Notes: generated by a model from the letters alone, not told the origin. Numbered from the stretch's first letter, positions 23,387-34,879 are shown. The stretch is DNA of 64,000 bases from Geosiphon pyriformis (GCA_016748015.1 JAAOMT010000096.1:62001-126000), one strand, 5' to 3'. Numbers and translations: made by a program.

Positions 23387-25030
23387 GTGAGACTGCACTC
23401 AAGAGTGGCAAACCTATCATCAATTTCCATTGAAACTGGCAGGGACAGCTCTATTTTCAAAGAAGAACCAGATTTCACAGAAACCTTTCATCCAGAGAGA
23501 GGGGGAAAAGAAGACCCACTAGCAACCTTTGCCCAAAAAAGACCACCAAAAGAGACTGGATAAGCAACTGGAGCTGATTGTTTGGCATAGATGGCTGCCA
23601 ATCTGCTTTTATTTGTGTCTGACAGAGCTCTACGCAAAGACAAACTTGATGAAACTTTTCCACCAACCTCACAGCCTAATGATGTATGGCCTAATTTCCC
23701 ATACTTGGCACACTTAGCTGAGACAAGATGAGACCAGCAGAAATTGGTGCCCCTCAATACTGGTGTGGTTCCCACGATGACATCCAGTGATTCAGCAGAA
23801 TCAAAACAGATGACAGCACACTTAGCCCTAATATATGTAACTGGATGACAATCAATAACACATGTCCTTCCACCCACTGAAACAATAAAATCTCAGATGT
23901 CATGAGCAGTCATTCCCATTGGTAAAGTATAGAACAGTGCCCTATGCTGGTCTCTTGCATCTCATGATTCTTTGTCTAAATCCAATCTAGCTACTTGTAC
24001 AGCATCCTTCCCAATTAAGATTGACCATTTCGCCGTGACCAAATTGGCATGACCTGATTGCTCAAACTCTACTACAGCTTTCTGCCACAGTCTTACCAAT
24101 TGCATCTTGATCAACTTAATTATCCCAAACTTGGAGAGCGCAGTGCGCACAGCCTCAGCTGATGTTCCAACCGGAATTTCCTTCAACACCACAGCCCAAT
24201 CTAAGCAACCAGCAGATTTTTTAAGATCAGTGTTTATTATGATATTCGCATCAGTAGCCATTTTGGTAGTCTTCACCAAACTCGATTTGGAAGTGAATGT
24301 TGTCCGGATGATCTCAGCAAATTTTGAGAGGGTAGAAACCCCCCCCCAAAACCATTGATTCTTGAAAACAATTTTCTGACCACCACCAATTTCTCCTGAG
24401 ATGATTTTCCAGTAATCTTGTCTAAGCCAATATCTAAAGTAAAAGATTTATGGATGAAAATGGCAACCAACTTTTTGACAGGTGTGAGAAGTGCCAGTGG
24501 AGTATCAAGAAGAACATCATTATCATTTTTGTCAAGCAAAAAATCAATCTTTCCCAATGGTTTGCCCAGTGCCTTTTTTGTTTTGACTCTTATACCCGTA
24601 GGTGTCTGATCATGATCCCCTTCAGCAAGAGCACTGCCTTTGCTGTAGTCGAAACTGGTTTCCTCTACAAGGCATTTCTCTTCCATGTCAACACTTTCAG
24701 ATTCAGTAGTGTTACTAGTCTCAAAACTCCATGAACTACTTTTCCGAACTTTAGGACCGATATTACTACTACCAGAACTACCTTCCAAAACCCTGCCTCT
24801 TCTCTTTTTACTTGGAAGAATAGGTCTGAAACCACCACCAGAAACAGAAGCTTTAGCAGCTTTCTTCATAACAGCAATACTACAGCCAACAGTAGCCTTA
24901 TAGTCAAGAATAAAGAGTTTAGATTTATCATACTGAATTGTAAAAAACTTTCTTTAAAAAATTTTATGACTCTTTTTTAGGAATTTGAGACGAAGAAAAG
25001 AAAGAAGTCTATACAATCCAATTTTTTTTT

Positions 25031-25149
25031 TGTTTTTTTAAAGTGGTATTTCTTGATGTTTAGCTTTAATTTTGCTGTTTGTAATTATTAAAAAACTTTT
25101 TGCAGATTGATTAAATAAGCTTTGAAAGTTGGAAAGTATATATTAGTAT
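25031..25149 (-). pseudogene. RT fragment of GYP1 copy D, first part
   Basis: Resumes copy D after LINE-A. It aligns with 5290-5402 of copy B (the RT region just downstream of the active site) and is then interrupted by a solo GYP2 LTR at the YLDD-coding position. Confidence 0.68.
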
Positions 25150-25853
25150 TGTTATGGTTAAAACTTATAGTTTTTATTAGTTATTATATAATTAACCACT
25201 TTATTTTTAGATAGTAATTATTAATCTAATTAATAATCTAATTATTAACCTAATTATTGATCTGATTAATAACTTGACCATTAACTTAATTATTGATCTG
25301 ATTATTAATTACTTTAAATAGTTATATAAGCAGCTAAGTTTCTTAGCTATAGAAAAATATGGAAAAATATATGTAAGAAATCAAAAAAATAAAACAATAT
25401 TTATTAATTTATTCATTTTCTTATTATTTGTTTCTCTTTCTATATTTTTTATTTTTAAGTATTTAAATATTTTGAAATAAAAAATAACTTGTTGGTATTT
25501 ATTTACTCTTTTTTAATTTATATAATTGTAATATTTAAAGATTATTAAATAAAATATAATTAAAGAATATATTTAATACCTAATATTGAATTTTAAGAAT
25601 ACCAACATAAAACATAGAATTATATCAGAATGTTATTATTTATTGACAATATAGACTATTTTTCTATTTTCAGATTCTCTAATTATTCTTTGAAAAAATT
25701 AGCAATTAAAATATTTTATAAGACTGATTTTACATATTGAATCTATATTTATTTAATTCACTTCTTAAAGTTAAATTTTTTTTGATTAATTTTATTACTC
25801 TACAATCTTGTTTTTTCTTGTTATTTATTAATTTGTTATTTTAATTTATAATA
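25150..25853 (+). repeat. Solo GYP2 LTR in copy D
   Basis: LTR of 704 bp, plus orientation, starting TGTTATGG and ending TATAATA, homologous to 42554-43234. Flanking tetranucleotides GTAT (25146-25149) and ATAT (25854-25857) look like a 4-bp duplication with one transition, and the RT alignment of copy D is continuous once the LTR is removed. The 12-bp unit array is visible at about 25210-25310. It is itself AT-drifted. Confidence 0.75.
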
Positions 25854-26172
25854 ATATTATTAAAATAGACAACTACTAATTACCATAAAAGTTTTTTATA
25901 TACAATATTTATAAGTCACTAGAATATTGCTGGTGTATTGCAAAGTCTAAAAAACATTATATTAAATTCATAGTTTTTTTTTTGTATAGTAAATTCTGTT
26001 TTGAAATAATTCTTAAAATCTATTTTAACTTGTCAGTATTTATTTTCTAAGTCTAAAGTTAAGAAAAACTTGGCTTTTCTTAAGGCATCTAATATGTTGT
26101 TAATTTTAGATAAAAAGTATATATCTTCAATTATAATACTATTTAATTAACAATAGTTAACACAAAATCAAG
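25854..26172 (-). pseudogene. RT fragment of GYP1 copy D, truncated end
   Basis: Aligns with 5405-5715 of copy B (RT palm and fingers, minus strand). The homology stops abruptly at about 26172 in CACAAAATC; what follows is plus-strand sequence of copy C. The gag-to-dUTPase half of copy D is missing from the window. Confidence 0.7.
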
Positions 26173-28240
26173 TTTAAAATTATTAATTACTAGCAAAAAA
26201 ATTGGTTCAATTCAACCAATTTATATTATAAAACTGGTTTCAGTTAAATAACAATAAATTTGGTTTTAATAATTAATTAGTACTTCATAATAACAACTAA
26301 TAGCCACCCAAACATTTTTACATTCAACCTAGTTATTTTACAATACCAGAAAATTAGAATTTTTATTATATTGTACTTTTAAAAAGTAAAACTACAGTAT
26401 AATAGTAAAATTTTTTTCTTAATTATATTATAATTTTATTAGCAAAGATTGTCAAAAATGCTAATATTTTAAACATATTTTCATTTAAATTTGAAGTTAA
26501 TAAATTTTTTTTTTACTTAGCAATATAGCAGTCTTTGAACAAAAAACAATTATTACTATATATATAAAAGCTAAAATTAAAAAAAATTTATTTAATTAAT
26601 CTTAAATAGTAAATCTATTGAAAGTATTATTACTTATTAATTGATAAAACAACTCAAAAAAAATATAGATTGACTTATTTAAACAGTAATTATTATAGCT
26701 AATAATATAAAAAAAATATCAGTAGAAAAAATTAACAACTTTTTTTTATTGTTAATAAAATTATCATTCTAATCAAAGTTTTTATTATAAATATATTTTA
26801 ATATTAAGTTCTTATTGGAAATAATTGGCTTCTTAAAGCTAATATAAATTTAGATTAGAAAATATAAAAACTAAAGATTTTTATTAAGAACAATACATTT
26901 ATTTATGATACTTTTAATAAACAATCAAAAAAAGCATTAGTTTTTGAATTTAAAAAAGAATATAAAAAACTAATTATTAAAATCTATATGGTTTTAACTT
27001 TTGGTCTGATTTAGTTAAAAAAGCAAAACAACAGCTATTTGATTAATTTAAACTATAATTAACATTATAATTAAAAAATTCTAATTAACAAATATTATTA
27101 ACAACAATAATTAAACAAATTAACAATTAATATGTTCTTTATTTTAAGCCACAATCTAAGAAACAATCTGTTTATATCTTATTTAAATACAAAAATTGTA
27201 ATAAAAAGCTTTTATTTATGGAAACTTGTATATTATTAAAAAAAAATACAAAACTTATATTTATTACTACTGTAAAGTTTATTATTAAAAACAATTTAGA
27301 AGTTCAAAATAAAGTAGAAAATAAAATAACATATTTTGTCTTATATATAAAGAATTGTTATTAGAAAAATACAATTAGATTGATGTTATAATAAGAAAAA
27401 ATGTCTGTAATTAAATTTGTTAATATGCTCTCTTTATTTTGAAAAAAGTAAAATAATGAATATTTTTTATTGCAGCATATAATAACACTCTTAATATACT
27501 ATATTATTTATATGATGCCAAAATAATCTATAAACTGACAATAATTCTAATTAATAGAAGATTTCAAGAAAATATTTATTAAATAAAAAAGACAGAATAT
27601 ATTAAATATACTATAAAATTAATCAGATCTGACTATAAAAATAAAGTAAAACTTTACTAACATCTAATTATGTATATTTTTTTAAAGAAACTCAAATATA
27701 ATAGTTAAAACAAATAAATATTCAACTTTACAAAGAATATATTATGCTTTGTAATAATATATAGTATCTCAAATACTATACTATTATTTATTGAAGATGA
27801 TTAAAAAAAAACTAAATTCAGAAAAATTGAAAAAAAAGCTTTAACAATTCTAATTTACTTTAATAAAAACCAATTTGTTTTATTTTTCAAATACTTTAAC
27901 AACAATAAGCAAAGAATTAACTTAAAAAAAGTCTACAAAATTAATACAAAATATGACTTATAATATTTAAAAAATAATATATTTATCTTGAACTAAAATT
28001 ATTTACAAATATTTACCTAAAAATTGTTTTTAAAATTCTATTAAGAACAATAATACAAATTGCTTTTCAATTATTACTAACAAGCAAAAAAATTAATATT
28101 AGAAGAAAAATTATAAATATTAAATATATTAAAGACATTATAGTAATATTCCAAAATGAAACTGAAAAGCCATTTATAATTAAACATGTTAAAAAGATTG
28201 CTTAAGCTATTTATTTATTTTTAATCAACATTTTGGGCTT
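26173..28240 (+). pseudogene. GYP1 copy C, protease to dUTPase remnant
   Basis: Plus-strand, strongly AT-drifted sequence collinear with 30990-32970 of copy E: the end of gag, the protease start (compare 26320-26400 with 31060-31110), the Cys-rich region and the dUTPase up to ATTTTGGGCTT. There it is cut by the 5' LTR of copy E and continues at 38425. No frame stays open. The 5' LTR and most of gag of copy C are missing at the 26172 junction. Confidence 0.75.
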
Positions 28241-29215
28241 TGTTACCAGACAAAATTAGAGATATTATTTAGCATAAAATTATCTTATAATTCCTATCAT
28301 TAATTAGCATTGTTTCAAATTATTACTTATTACATTAGCAAAAATGTCCGAAATTATCATTTAATTAATAACCCAAATTGTACACAACACAAATATAACC
28401 TAATTGCGATGATCAATCATGCAATACCCCGAACTATGTAACATTCAAAAGTTTGCCGAAATTTATAGAAATTTGCTGAAATAATTAATAGTTTACTGAA
28501 ATATCTAATAGTTTGCAGAAATAACTTGTAGTTCACCAAAATGTATCTTTAGTTCAGCAAAATTGTAGAAAATAGCAAAGTTCAAGTTCATAGAATAGTG
28601 TTATGACAAGTTGTATAAAAGAAAAGCTTCTCTTTTCGAGAAAATGTATCTTACTTTTGATTTAACAATTAGAATCATTCTTTATACACAAAAAACAAAA
28701 TAAATATCAAATAATTCGAAAAATCAAATCCTGAATTATTTCACTTTTGAAATTAACTAATTCCTACTAAACAGTTTGAAATTGATTAGCTACCAATTTC
28801 AGTAAACTGTTAGTGACTCCAGGCCTGGATAGAAAACACTTCTCTTGACAGAAATTTTATTTTTTTTACATTTTTTTTATTTTTCTTTTATTTTCTTATT
28901 ACAATCATTAGGGTAGCCTACAGACGAGATTCCTGTAGAAGAGTTGACTTTCACAGCAAAGTAACTACACATTTCTAGTGAGCTTCCAGACGAGCAATTC
29001 CTGGAAAAGAGTTGACATTTACTATAACATAACTACATAAAAGCAACTGGCAAGGAATTGGCCATTCTACTCATAAGCCCAGCAGCTCAAATTATAGGAG
29101 ATAATTTGAGAATAAATTCAGTTATCGAAGGTTCAAACACTTCTCATAATTGTAAATTAACAGCATTACAACAAACATACAAGAGCTAAGAAGAGACCAA
29201 AAACCTCCAGTAATA
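28241..29215 (+). repeat. 5' LTR of GYP1 copy E
   Basis: LTR of 975 bp starting TGTTACCAGA and ending CAGTAATA. A TATA-box-like TATAAAA lies at 28614-28620, followed by the GAAAAGCTTCTCTTTTC hairpin. An AATAAA-like motif occurs at about 28700 (ACAAAATAAATATC). It differs from the 3' LTR by scattered transitions. Confidence 0.88.
28614..28620 (+). promoter_or_regulatory. Probable TATA box of the GYP1 LTR
   Basis: TATAAAA followed within a few bases by an inverted repeat (GAAAAGCTTCTC). The same TATAAAAGAAGAGCTTC arrangement is kept in copy B, in the solo LTR at 41494-42467 and in the divergent LTR1b (57909-57915), so it is the most conserved non-coding block of the LTRs. A role as core promoter is inferred. 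Confidence 0.55.
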
Positions 29216-29233
29216 TTTGGTGCTCTCCTACAG
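29216..29233 (+). other. Primer-binding region of copy E
   Basis: TTTGGTGCTCTCCTACAG immediately follows the LTR and is nearly identical in copy B. It fits a tRNA-primed start of minus-strand DNA synthesis. The tRNA is not identified. Confidence 0.5.
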
Positions 29234-29260
29234 AAACAACACAGCAAAAACAACTTCAAA

Positions 29261-31081
29261 GTGGCGACCACACCAGACACAACAACTTTAGAGTATTACC
29301 AATCAATTTACACCCACTGCAAGCAAAGATTCAACATTCCAGACGGAATTGAAATTGTCAAGAAATCAGTATACCAATACATTGAAAACCGCATCAACAA
29401 TTATCTTTTTGGAAATTACAATATCTTAGAAGTTAGAAGCAATCTTTACAATAATTTAGCACACTATTCACAGTTGGGAACTGAAGACCTTAACAGTGAA
29501 ACACTTGCCACTTACTTTCACAAACTTAATTTTAACATTATCAAATACTGTGAAAAAACATATCTAGTGCAGTCTCAATACACTATTGATTTTGAATCAG
29601 AAACAGAAACAAGCAACAAAGGCAAAAACAAATTGAAGCAATACTCAAAAACCACCCCAAATACTCCAATACTACCAAAAACAACTGCCAACCATTTACA
29701 AACACCTGAACAAGGAACCAGTTCAAAACTTCCACTTACTATCACATCTTTTCCAGCTTCATTTGCACAAGCACAAACACCTAATTCACCCTTGAATCGA
29801 TTTGCAAGACCAGAAGATTTTACATCACTCAGAAGTTCCACCAAACAACAAGAACTCCTTTAAACTAGTTCCAATCTCCTTGATTTTCTAGCTGAAAATC
29901 AAAGTAAACACTCTGAGACAGCAGCAAACAAAGAAAACAACTCTGAAATAACTGAAGAAGAATTAATAAACAGTGAAAACGAAGAAGACAAAATGACAAC
30001 ATACATCGCAAAAATCCCTGAATTCAATGGAGAAGATATTGAGACCAGTCCCCAAAAATGGCTTGACCAAGTTACTAAAACTGGAGATGCAAATGAATGG
30101 AATGCTGCCAGAATGTTAAGAACAATTCCCTACTTTCTCAAAGGAACAACAGGAGAATGGTTTGAAAACCTGGCTGCCCCATTTAATGATTGAAATGCTT
30201 TCAAAGCAGCCTTCTTTGAACAGTTCACTGACAATAATACCTCCATTACCCTTCACAATTGTTTTCGAAATATCAAACAAAAACCCTCCAAATCTGTTAT
30301 GACTTATATTGGGAAATTCAACAAACTTCTCAAACAAATTCGCCAACTTGAAACAAATGATTATTATTCCGATGCTCAAATCTTGGATCAATTTATCACT
30401 GGTCTAAAAGATAAACTAATTAAAAAGGTTTGCCCACATGCGCCAAAAGATTTAAACTCTGCCATACAGCATGCGAAAAGATATGAAATGGCCATGAAAG
30501 AGACCAATTGCACAAAACTTGTAAATTTGACAATTGAAGAAACCAGCTCAGCAGCCGAGAAAAAAATTGACCAACTCACAAAGAAGATTGAAAACTATTT
30601 CACCAATCAACAACAACAGCAACCCCAAAAATATCAACCATCCCAAAGACGAAATCAAAATAACTTTGCACCACTTTCTAATAACCAGCCTCAAAATTGC
30701 CATTACTGTGGAATCTCTGGCCACTGGAAAAGAGATTGCAGAAAGCTACAATGGGACCAACAAAATAGGAGTAATCAACATTACCCTCCATCACAGCAAT
30801 CTTATTATCAACCACCACCACCAGCTTACTATCTACCAAGACCCCAATACCAAAATAACTATTATCAGCCAGCCCCACAGCCAATCCAACAGCAATACCA
30901 ACAACCACCCACACAACATTATCAAGTACCTGTTCAAAAACTGATTACATAAAATCAATTCATACCACAAAACTAATACCAAGTAAACAACAATAGAATC
31001 AGTTCGAACAACCAATTGGTTTTCCGAAATTCCACTTAATCAAGACCCAACCACTACCACACTCAACCCAGTTATTTAACA
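29261..31081 (+). pseudogene. gag of GYP1 copy E
   Basis: First part of ORF1, in the same frame as protease and RT. The first codon of the conserved N-terminal block (ATTPDTTTLEYYQSIYTHC) is preceded by GTG at 29261; no in-frame ATG lies upstream after the LTR. Blocks: N-terminal domain 29261-29863; a Glu-rich linker; capsid-like region 29993-30600 (FNGEDIETSPQKWLDQV, WFENL, then AFKAAFFEQF); zinc knuckle CHYCGISGHWKRDC at 30698-30739; Pro/Gln/Tyr-rich tail to 30952 and beyond. Stops at 29861 (TAA), 30191 (TGA, where Trp is expected) and 30950 (TAA) interrupt it, all one transition from a sense codon. It would build the particle and bind RNA. Confidence 0.82.
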
Positions 31082-32503
31082 ATGCCAGAAGAACAGGAGT
31101 TTCACCATACTGCACCCTCAGAAGATAGAGCTGCAGCACAACAACAAAACTCTTCTCATAATCACACCACTATTCCACCAGCCCGAATTGCTGAAAACGC
31201 CAATCTCACTGATATTTTTTCTTTCGAGTTTGAAGCCAATGAATTACCATTTCTACTTAGCAATGCAGCTGCCAATGAACAAAAAGCAATCACGGCTATG
31301 TACACTGAAGCAGAAGTCAAAGGAAAGACAATTCGCTTGATCCTAGACAGTGGATTCGCCAGAAGCATTATCATCTACCAGTTAATGCAACAGTTGAAGA
31401 AAAATGTCAACTGACCAGTTCAAACAGTAATCGTCACTGCCAATGGCATGAAAAAGACCCCAGTAGGAGAAATTGACAATTTTCCATTTACTCTTGATGG
31501 AATCACCATTCCAGTCAAGATTCTTGTAATAGACGCATCCCAGTACCAAGCTCTCATCGAAAATGATTGGCTTCAAAAAGCCAATGCTAATCTGAATTGG
31601 GAAATACAAGAGTTAACAATTTCCTACCAAGGACGACATGTCCGAGTACTTGCCACTTGTAGTACATTTAACAAACGCTCTGAAAAAGCCCCAGCTTTTG
31701 AATTCAAACCAAAAGAGAAAAAACCCCTTATTGAAACATTCATGGCACTTGGATTAACATCCAACTGGGCCAATAAAACAAAACAAGAACATTTTACCCC
31801 GCACTCTGAACCCAAAACCTCTGGATGGAATATACCTTACTCAAAACCCGAACCAAGAAAACAATGCCTCTATATTCCTCTTAAATGTAAGGACTGCCAC
31901 AAGAAACTATCGTCAATGGAAGCCTATATTTCACTTGAAGAAAAATATGAAAATCATACTTGTTATTACTACAAGGCTTGCCACAGAGAACAATAGGACC
32001 ATCTAATAAAAAGAAGTGGAAAATGGGACAACACCCCTTGTTTGACTTGTAAAGATATGCTACTGGAAGAATGCAATTGGATTGATGTAGCCATAAGAGG
32101 AGGAGTCTGCGATCAGACCTGCCAATATGCTTTATCAATTTCAGAAAAAGTAAAAAGAGGAACACCCTTTAATGCGGCATACAACAGTGCTTTCAACAAA
32201 CTTTATCACTACCCCCATGATGCTGAGATGATTTTCGACCTAGCAATGGCATTAATTGCTGGAGCTAACAAAGAAGATGTTCGCCAAATGAAAGAAGCAG
32301 AATACATTGAATACACCATGGAATTAGCTGGATTCGGTTATGAAGACGAAGTAGAAGTCTATCACCAAATTGCAAGTCACACCTACTCAATCCAAGAAGC
32401 TCAAATTCAACAATTAGAGCAAATGAACATTAGGCTATGTGAAGAATGCATTATGCTTTGTGATGAACAGTGATGTCCTAAATGCTATGCTCTTAGCATT
32501 TCC
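31082..32503 (+). pseudogene. Protease and Cys-rich region of GYP1 copy E
   Basis: Continues ORF1. The retropepsin-like site LILDSG is intact at about 31340-31354, preceded by a MYTEAEVKGK strand; a second protease half with LIENDWL (31550-31570) follows a TGA near 31411. From about 31867 comes a Cys-rich region: KCKDCHKK, CYYYKACHRE (middle Cys replaced by Tyr), PCLTCKD, CDQTCQ, then a helical stretch and a second Cys cluster (LCEECIMLCDEQ, TGA at the expected Trp, CPKC). The CX2C pairs suggest zinc binding. The function of this insertion between protease and dUTPase is unknown; I do not recognise it as a named domain. Confidence 0.7.
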
Positions 32504-33469
32504 TTGCCCAGTGAAAATGATGAATACGAAATTGAATTTGGAGAACTTGAAGCGACAGAAGAAATTGAGACAACACTCACCTATCTCATCGAAAATCAGC
32601 CTGCTTTACAACTCAAATATTTCAACAACAATGGACAAGGAATAAAACCAGAAAAAGTTCACAAGATTAATGCTAGATATGATCTAAAATATCCAGGAAA
32701 AGATACTCTTACTTTCAAACCCAAATCTCTCACAAAAATCAACCTCAAAATTGCCTTTGAAATTCCACTAGGAGCAATGGTTCAAATTGCTTCTCAATCA
32801 TCCTTGGCAAGCAAAAGAATCAATGTTAGAGGAAAAATCATTGATGCTGGATACACAGGAGACATCACAGTCATGTTACAAAATGAAACTGATAAACCTT
32901 TCAAAATTGGATATGCTGAAAAAATTGCTCAAGCTATCTATTTACTCTTAATTAACATTTTGGGTTTACAAGTAGTTAATCAAAGAGAACAGTTGGGAAA
33001 AAGTGAAAGAGAAACACAAGATTTTGGTTCAACTGAATGTTTCACAGTTCCAGTAAACATAGCTCTCAATGAACAGAAAGAATCTTACCAGATTTTACAA
33101 CTTCCACAACCAATTACCATTTCACCCTTTGGAAAACACCCTGAAATTTACATTTGTGAAAAGCCAACAACCACACAACAAATTTTTGAATCAAATGAAC
33201 AAATCTGCTTGAAACATAATATCTTGATCCCAAACATTTATATTCCAGAAGGAACAAAGAAAGTCCGAGTTACTTTTTACAATCCCAACAATTATCCCAT
33301 ACTTTTATTAAATAACTTAGAAATTGGAATCATTCACAGTAACATCTTTCAACAAGAATTACCCCAAACAGTCCCCAATTTTTCTGAAATTATTGGACAT
33401 TCACTACCAAAAATCAACTCAAACTCCAGCTCCGAAAACTACCATATTGTTATGGAAAAACTATCTTGA
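32504..33469 (+). pseudogene. dUTPase domain of GYP1 copy E
   Basis: 321 codons open to TGA 33467-33469 (Arg or Trp expected). Motif 1 reads ARYDLKYPG (family AGYDL), motif 2 ASQSSLAS (family SRSSLA, the Arg lost), motif 3 IIDAGYTGDI intact at about 32838-32867, motif 5 ETQDFGSTEC in place of the Gly-rich FGSTGR. From about 33210 a second small domain (IPNIYIPEGTKKVRVTFYNP) links to RT and is kept in copy B. dUTPase would clear dUTP before or during cDNA synthesis. The domain is in frame with the rest of ORF1 and so part of the polyprotein. The changed motifs make activity in this copy unlikely. Confidence 0.84.
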
Positions 33470-34879
33470 ATTAACATGGGACAACTTGAACCACAACAAC
33501 AAAACCAGCTCAAGAAACTAATTGCAGATTTTGCCGATATCTTTGCCAAAAACAACAATGACCTAGGAAAAACCGATTTGGTGCAACACCAAATCTATAC
33601 AGGAGATGCCAAACCAAGGCGACAACAAGCCTACCGAGTTGCTCCAGAAAGCCACCAATTTATCTGAGAAGAAGTACAACGGATGCTTAACAATGGGCTT
33701 ATTCAACTATCAATGAGTCCATGGGCCTCACCAGTGGTCCTAGTTAAAAAAAAGAATGGAAAGATACAATTTTGTGTTGATTATCGACAACTTAACAGTG
33801 TCACTATTAGGGATGCTTACCCTCTTCTGCAAATCGATGACATGTTAGATGCCCTTGGAAAATCTAAATACTTTTCAACATTAGACCTAGAAAGTGGATA
33901 CTGGTAAGTTGCCATGAATCCTAAGGACTGCCCCAAAACAGCATTCACAACACAAGGAGGAAAATATGAATTCAATGTAATGCCCTTTGGATTATGCAAT
34001 GCGCCAGCAACATTCCAAAGACTCATGGATGTTGTATATGCTGGACTTCTTTGGAAATCAGTAGTTGTCTATCTTAATAACACTGATAGTTATTTCCCAT
34101 TTTTCGAACTTCATTTAATTCACCTGTGAGAAGTTTTTCAACGATTATGTAGGGCAGGATTAAAACTAAACATTGAGAAATGTCATTTTGGAAAAACAAG
34201 TTTGGCCTTTCTTGGTCACATAGTTAGTGAAGAAGGAGTCAAACCAGATCCAGGAAAAATCAGTGCTGTTAAAAAGTTCAAAGTTTCACAAAATACTACA
34301 GAACTAAAAAGATTCATAGGATTAGCATTCTACTATCGGAAGTTTATCAAAAGATTCTCGGAAATTGCAAAACCCCTTAACCAGCTCACCACCAAAAATG
34401 TTGAATACAAATAGACTACTGAACACCAAAAAGCTTTTGAAATTCTCAAGGAAAAACTGACAACAGCTCCAATCCTCGCCTACCCGGATTTCAGCAACCG
34501 ATTTTGACTAGCTACAGATGCTTCATATACTGCTTTTGGTGCCATCTTATCACAACTAGATGACAATAGAAATGAGCGAGTAATTGCTTATGCTAACAGA
34601 ACATTAAAACCAGCTAAGAAAAACTACCCTGCCACAGAACTAGAAACAGCAGCCATAATTTGGGCCCTACACTACTTCAACCTTTATCTCAGGCCTAAAA
34701 AATTCGATATTATCACTGATAATATTGGACTCAAATGGCTTCAGAACAAAAATACTCAGCTGAATGCAAAACAAACCCAATGGACAGGATTTCTAGCAAA
34801 CTATTAATACATAGTACATCACAAACCAGGAAAACTCCACACCAATGTTGACTGTCTCTCCAGAATGAGACAAAATTAG
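33470..34879 (+). pseudogene. Reverse transcriptase and RNase H of GYP1 copy E
   Basis: End of ORF1. The RT shows SPWASPVVLVKKKNGK (about 33718-33765), CVDYRQLNSVTIRDAYPL, FSTLDLESGYW, TAFTTQGGKYEFNVMPFGLC and the active site at 34070-34081 reading YLNN in place of YLDD. The thumb and connection include FLGHIVSEEGVKPDP. RNase H has LATDASYTAFGA (about 34510), ETAAIIWAL, TDNIGLKWL, and ends VHHKPGKLHTN..DCLSRMRQN. The stop TAG (34877-34879) aligns with the TAA of copy B and so seems genuine; earlier stops (for example 33663, 33905, 34128, 34412, 34507) are all explained by single C-to-T or G-to-A changes. Confidence 0.85.

Larger units (their letters stand above)
22199..24869 (-). pseudogene. 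LINE-A ORF1: RRM and zinc-knuckle protein
   Basis: RNA-binding ORF1 protein, interrupted by solo LTR3 (22513-23386). It starts at ATG 24869 with a Ser/Lys-rich N-terminus, followed near 24273-24480 by a FTLDIGLDK block and a frameshift at a C9 run (24339-24347). The RRM-like fold lies at 23962-24279 (VVLKEIPVGTS...FGIIKLIKMQL...AVVEFE). A second half is at 23475-23877, with a zinc knuckle CAKYGKLGHTSLGC whose second Cys has become Tyr. After the LTR the frame resumes (22381-22512) and ends at TGA 22201-22199, overlapping the ORF2 ATG. It would package LINE RNA. Inactive through the stop at 23962, the frameshift and the LTR insertion. Confidence 0.78.
17399..25030 (-). mobile_element. LINE-A, near full-length non-LTR retrotransposon
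   Basis: Minus-strand LINE of about 7.6 kb including an 874-bp solo LTR (22513-23386). It ends in a poly-T run at about 17391-17407 and has both ORFs: ORF1 (24869 to 22199) and ORF2 (22202 to 17532). It sits inside the RT of copy D; the short repeat TGTTTTTTT (17390-17398 and 25031-25039) may be the target duplication but is low in complexity. The 5' end resembles that of LINE-B (CTTCTTTCTYTYCT). APE-type endonuclease plus RNase H suggests the I/Tad-like group of LINEs. Confidence 0.82.
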
